Source: an uncultured bacterium (GTDB taxonomy: Bacteria > Bacillota > Bacilli > Lactobacillales > Lactobacillaceae). Taken from it: DNA of 64,000 nucleotides. Positions 60,624 through 64,000 of this stretch are shown piece after piece (position 1 is the stretch's first letter; each line of letters opens with the position of its first letter). The notes beneath the pieces were generated by a model. That model was not told the origin of the DNA. It did no database searches and saw only the letters and a program-made list of their open reading frames with translations. The stretch covers positions 172,616-236,615 of the forward strand of contig CAJMMO010000003.1 in assembly GCA_905214545.1 (NCBI GenBank), given 5' to 3'. Made by a program: the position numbers and the translations under genes.

Positions 60624-62285
60624 ATGTCGACCATTACTAAAATTCAAAGCTACCATCGTGATGCCAAGCAACTCCGTGTAGCGGCCTATTGTCGAGTTTC
60701 AACTGACAACGTTGAACAACTTGAAAGTCTTGAGAATCAGCGTGAACACTATCAAAAATACATTAGCAATCAACCAAACTGGCAGTTAGCTAAGATCTAT
60801 TACGATGAAGGAATCTCGGGTACCAAATTGACGAAGCGTGATGCCTTAAAAGAATTACTAGCTGATTGTCATAATCACCGAATTGACCTCGTAATTACCA
60901 AGTCGATCAGCCGCTTATCACGGAATACAACCGACTGTTTACAAATAGTTCGAGAACTGCAGCAGTTGAACATTCCAATTATCTTTGAAAAGGAACACAT
61001 CAATACTGGAGCAATGGCTAGCGAATTATTTCTATCGATTCTCAGCAGTATCGCTCAGGATGAATCTCATTCCTCCGCAGGAAATTTACGCTGGGCAATC
61101 AGGCAACGTTTCGCTAGTGGCAAATTTCGAGTATCTTCAGCCCCCTACGGATATTCAATTGAAGATGGCAACTTAGTCATCAATCGGGCTGAAGCCAGGA
61201 TTGTGCGAGAAATCTTTCAACAATTTTCAAAGGGAATGTCAGCTAGTCAAATTGCTAAAGGATTGAGTCATAAACACATACCAACAAAGCGTGGTGGACA
61301 ATGGCGAAGTAACACCGTGATTAACATCTTACGAAACAGTAATTACACCGGTGATATGCTCTGTCAAAAGACTTATCGTGATGATCAATATCACCGTCAT
61401 TTTAACCAAGGTGAACTCACCCAGTACTTAATTGAGGACCATCACCCTAGTTTGGTTAACCACGAAACTTTTAACCGGATTCAAGCTTTGCTTAAAGAAG
61501 CGGCTCAAAAACGCCATATCGAAACTGATAGCCATAAGTATCAACATCACTACCTATTTTCTGGAAAAATCATCTGTGGTAATTGTGGAACTACTTTTAA
61601 GCGGCAAACACGCCCAAATAAGATCTGCTGGGCTTGTCAAAGGCATCTAAAATCGGCTAAACAATGCCCAATTAAGGCAGTTCCCGAAGCAAGTCTAGAA
61701 GTGGCTTTCTGTAATATGATGAATAAACTCGTTTACAGCAGGAAGTTCTTATTACAACCACTGTTAGAAAACTTGCAAGTGCAGGCTAACAGTGACACCC
61801 ACGGTCGACTAAATTCTTTAACCGAACGGATCAAAGCAAATAACCATAAAGCTGAAACGTTAACCGAACTGATGCAATCAGGACTGATAGATAAGTCTAT
61901 CTACGTAAACCAAACGGCTCAGCTCGAACAGGATACCTACCAGTGTCGCAAAAAGATCAAGCAACTTAACGCTCATAATACTGATTCAGCTAATAATTTT
62001 GAGGACGTGAGAGACCTATTACATTGGTGCCAACAGGATCAAAAACTGTCTGATTTTAGTGACACACTATTTCAACATTTTGTGCGACAGATTGTTGTAA
62101 ATAACCCGAACAAAGTAGTATTTAAACTGCAATGTGGATTGGAGTTATATGAAAAGATGTCCAAGACGGCTACCATTGATAAACATTTTTATCGTGGCAT
62201 GATCAGGCAACGCTTTAACGAACCAATGAAACAAGCTGAATATTTGTATAGCATTATCGAAAGTGAAGGTGACTTAAATGGGTAA
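60624..62285 (+). CDS. Large serine recombinase 1
   Basis: 553 residues, RBS AAAGGAGGATTGTC. Resolvase domain with catalytic Ser in VAAYCRVSTDN (~19-29), ISRLSRNTTDCL (Arg residues) and EKEHINTGAMASELF. Recombinase domain (SAPYGYSIEDGNLVINRAEA), then zinc ribbon CGNCGTTF...CWACQ (~315-350) and a coiled coil (~395-450). Catalyses site-specific insertion/excision. It overlaps recombinase 2 by 8 bp; both may be needed together, as in CcrA/CcrB pairs. Confidence 0.93.
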   Translation: MSTITKIQSYHRDAKQLRVAAYCRVSTDNVEQLESLENQREHYQKYISNQPNWQLAKIYYDEGISGTKLTKRDALKELLADCHNHRIDLVITKSISRLSRNTTDCLQIVRELQQLNIPIIFEKEHINTGAMASELFLSILSSIAQDESHSSAGNLRWAIRQRFASGKFRVSSAPYGYSIEDGNLVINRAEARIVREIFQQFSKGMSASQIAKGLSHKHIPTKRGGQWRSNTVINILRNSNYTGDMLCQKTYRDDQYHRHFNQGELTQYLIEDHHPSLVNHETFNRIQALLKEAAQKRHIETDSHKYQHHYLFSGKIICGNCGTTFKRQTRPNKICWACQRHLKSAKQCPIKAVPEASLEVAFCNMMNKLVYSRKFLLQPLLENLQVQANSDTHGRLNSLTERIKANNHKAETLTELMQSGLIDKSIYVNQTAQLEQDTYQCRKKIKQLNAHNTDSANNFEDVRDLLHWCQQDQKLSDFSDTLFQHFVRQIVVNNPNKVVFKLQCGLELYEKMSKTATIDKHFYRGMIRQRFNEPMKQAEYLYSIIESEGDLNG

Positions 62286-63855
62286 AGTTAGGATCATTCC
62301 TGCCCACCAGCAAAGAGGAAACAGCGTTCATCATCAACAAAGTCCCCAGTCATTTGAACAATTACGAGTGGCTGCTTACTGCCGAGTTTCAACCGAATAT
62401 GATGAACAAGCCAGTTCTTATGAAACTCAAGTGTCCCACTATAAGGAATTAATTCAAAAAGAGCCTACCTGGGAGTACGCGGGCATCTATGCCGATGACG
62501 GTATCTCTGGAACGAATACTAAAAAACGAGAACAGTTCAACAAAATGATTGCAGACTGTAAAGCAGGTAAGATCGACCTCATCGTCACCAAGTCCATTAG
62601 CCGGTTCGCACGAAATACTATTGATTGCCTGAAGTATATCCGAGACCTAAAAGCAATCAATGTCGCAATCTTCTTTGAAAAAGAGAATATCAACACCATG
62701 GACGCCAAGGGTGAAGTGCTGATTACCATCATGGCTTCCCTCGCCCAACAAGAAAGCGAGTCCCTATCGCAAAACGTCAAAATGGGTATTCAACACCGTT
62801 ACCAACAAGGTAAGGTATTCGTCAACCACAATCACTTCCTTGGCTACACCAAAGATACTCAGGGTAACCTGGTAATTGAACCGGAAGAAGCCAAAGTTAT
62901 TAAACGGATCTTCTATAGCTACCTAAATGGGATGACTATGAAACAAATCGCAGATGCACTCAAAGCCGATGGTATTTTGACTGGTGGCAAGACAAAAAAT
63001 TGGCGCTCTAGCAGCGTGGCTAAAATCCTAAAGAATGAAAAATACATGGGTGATGCCCTTTTACAAAAGACTTACACCGTTGATTTTCTTAATAAAAAAC
63101 GAGTGAAGAATGAAGGCATCATGCCACAATATTACGTGGAGAATGATCACCCGGCGATTATTCCCAAGTCTGTTTTCATGCAAGTACAGCAGATCATCAA
63201 ACAACGACGTAACGGAATCACTACTAAAAACGGTAAGCATAGACGCCTGAACGGCAAATATTGCTTCTCTCAAAAATTATTCTGTGGTAAATGCGGTGAT
63301 ATTCTCCAACGGAACATGTGGTATCGACCAGAAAAAGTAGCAGTCTGGCGCTGCGCCAGTCGGATAAGGAGAAGTAAAATTGGTCGCCGCTGCATGATTC
63401 GAAACGTTAAAGAACCCCTTCTAAAAGAAGCTACTATTGAGGCTTTTAACCAGCTCATTGAAGGGCATGAGTTAGCCAACAAACAAATCAAAGCCAACAT
63501 CATGAAGGTCATCGTGAGCTCCAAAGGACCAACACTTGATCAAATCGACCAACAGTTGGAAGAGGTACAGATGAAGCTCATCCAGGCTGCTAACCAGCAT
63601 CAAGACTGCGACGCACTAACCCAGCAAATCATGGACCTGCGAAAGCAAAAAGAAAAAGTACAGAGTCGGGAAACTAATCAACAAGCCAAACTACACAACC
63701 TTGATGAAATCAACAAATTAGTCGAATTGCACAAGTATGGCTTAGTTGACTTTGATGAACAATTGGTTCGGCGCTTGGTAGAAAAAATCACCATCTTCCA
63801 ACGCTACATGGAATTCACGTTCAAAGATGGTGAAGTAATTAGAGTTAACATGTGA
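62278..63855 (+). CDS. Large serine recombinase 2
   Basis: 525 residues. Catalytic Ser in VAAYCRVSTEY (~32-42), Arg residues in SISRFARNTIDCL, KENINTMDAKGEVLITIMAS. Recombinase domain (NHFLGYTKDTQGNLVIEPEE), zinc ribbon CGKCGDIL...RCASR...RRC (~340-380), coiled coil and a C-terminal conserved piece (DEQLVRRLVEKITIFQRYME). Translationally coupled to recombinase 1. The attachment site should lie just beyond its stop. Confidence 0.93.
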   Translation: MGKVRIIPAHQQRGNSVHHQQSPQSFEQLRVAAYCRVSTEYDEQASSYETQVSHYKELIQKEPTWEYAGIYADDGISGTNTKKREQFNKMIADCKAGKIDLIVTKSISRFARNTIDCLKYIRDLKAINVAIFFEKENINTMDAKGEVLITIMASLAQQESESLSQNVKMGIQHRYQQGKVFVNHNHFLGYTKDTQGNLVIEPEEAKVIKRIFYSYLNGMTMKQIADALKADGILTGGKTKNWRSSSVAKILKNEKYMGDALLQKTYTVDFLNKKRVKNEGIMPQYYVENDHPAIIPKSVFMQVQQIIKQRRNGITTKNGKHRRLNGKYCFSQKLFCGKCGDILQRNMWYRPEKVAVWRCASRIRRSKIGRRCMIRNVKEPLLKEATIEAFNQLIEGHELANKQIKANIMKVIVSSKGPTLDQIDQQLEEVQMKLIQAANQHQDCDALTQQIMDLRKQKEKVQSRETNQQAKLHNLDEINKLVELHKYGLVDFDEQLVRRLVEKITIFQRYMEFTFKDGEVIRVNM

Positions 63856-63870
63856 AATTTATGGTGTACG

Positions 63871-63902
63871 GCACTCAGCTACTTTGGCTGGGTGCTATTT
63901 TA
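63871..63902 (+). terminator. Terminator after recombinases
   Basis: GCACTCAGC and GCTGGGTGC arms around TACTTTG, then TATTTT. The remaining bases to 64000 are AT-rich with no gene recognised. Confidence 0.65.
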
Positions 63903-64000
63903 AACATTCTGATCTTTATTAAACCTAATTTACAGTAAGTTCGTGTTACTTAATAGTAATGAGTAGTTAAAACATTCTTAAATTTATTAAGTATCTTTGG

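Larger units (their letters stand above)
40229..63902 (+). mobile_element. Phage-like element with capsid, packaging and lysis genes but no tail genes
   Basis: All genes from 40349 to 63855 are on the plus strand, opposite to the defence island. Replication genes, a cos-like site, terminases, head genes, lysis genes and two serine recombinases follow in order. Head-tail connector genes are followed by holin with no tail tube, tape measure, baseplate or fibre genes. No repressor of CI type was seen. Exact ends (attL/attR) could not be fixed; the left end lies between about 39990 and 40348, the right end after 63855. Confidence 0.75.

Noticed and set aside
1..64000. tRNA or rRNA genes as integration targets
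   Set aside because: No cloverleaf pattern or rRNA-like sequence was noticed on either strand, including both ends of the element; a dedicated scan was not possible.

Overview
The window looks like a chromosome segment of a lactic acid bacterium of the Lactobacillus group. The support is four sortase-anchored surface proteins with MucBP/Mub-like repeats and YSIRK-type signals, a BceAB-like exporter, many GNAT and oxidoreductase genes, and AGGAGG-type ribosome binding sites. The species is not determinable from the sequence alone. No rRNA, tRNA or CRISPR array was seen.

Layout. (1) 1-8.7 kb: the tail of one LPxTG protein, then two paralogous mucin-binding-like surface proteins. The first (273-2175) is out of frame because of a run of eight G in its signal peptide, so it is a candidate phase-variable adhesin. 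A BceAB-like ABC transporter with a palindromic operator, a DUF4870-like membrane protein and two GNAT acetyltransferases follow. (2) 8.7-16.1 kb: a DUF4143 ATPase whose promoter is wrapped in 40-bp-spaced palindromes, two tandem copies of an RNA module (a third at 15.5 kb), an Old Yellow Enzyme, a TetR/SDR divergent pair, an Abi_2 (HEPN) gene broken by a stop codon, and a RelB antitoxin whose toxin survives only as 8 codons. (3) 16.1-19.3 kb: a 1067-residue LPxTG MucBP protein.

(4) 19.5-40.0 kb, all on the minus strand and visibly AT-richer: a defence island. A type I restriction-modification locus (hsdM, hsdS, hsdR) comes with decayed companions; hsdM is split by one base in an A-run. Upstream lies a tightly packed nine-gene unit (39984 down to 27952, junctions between 20-bp overlaps and 3-bp gaps). 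It encodes an HNH protein, a small middle component and a DUF2326 SMC-like ATPase (an ABC-three-component type conflict system), a XRE regulator, a type III Mod and Res pair, a ParB-like protein, a SNF2 helicase and a membrane-anchored protein. This compound operon is the best candidate for an undescribed defence system.

(5) 40.2-63.9 kb, plus strand: a phage-like mobile element with its own replication set (family A DNA polymerase, P4-type primase/helicase, VRR-NUC nuclease, SNF2 helicase), a cos-like region, HNH nuclease, both terminase subunits, portal, protease, HK97-type capsid, two head-tail connectors, holin, GH25 endolysin and two serine recombinases. There is no tail gene: the connector genes run straight into the holin. 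It can plausibly make and fill capsids but would need tails from a helper, like capsid-forming phage satellites.

The three RNA modules each carry a conserved antisense promoter, two terminators facing each other and a Shine-Dalgarno sequence that can be masked by a conserved CCCCTC, which is the layout of a type I toxin-antitoxin locus.
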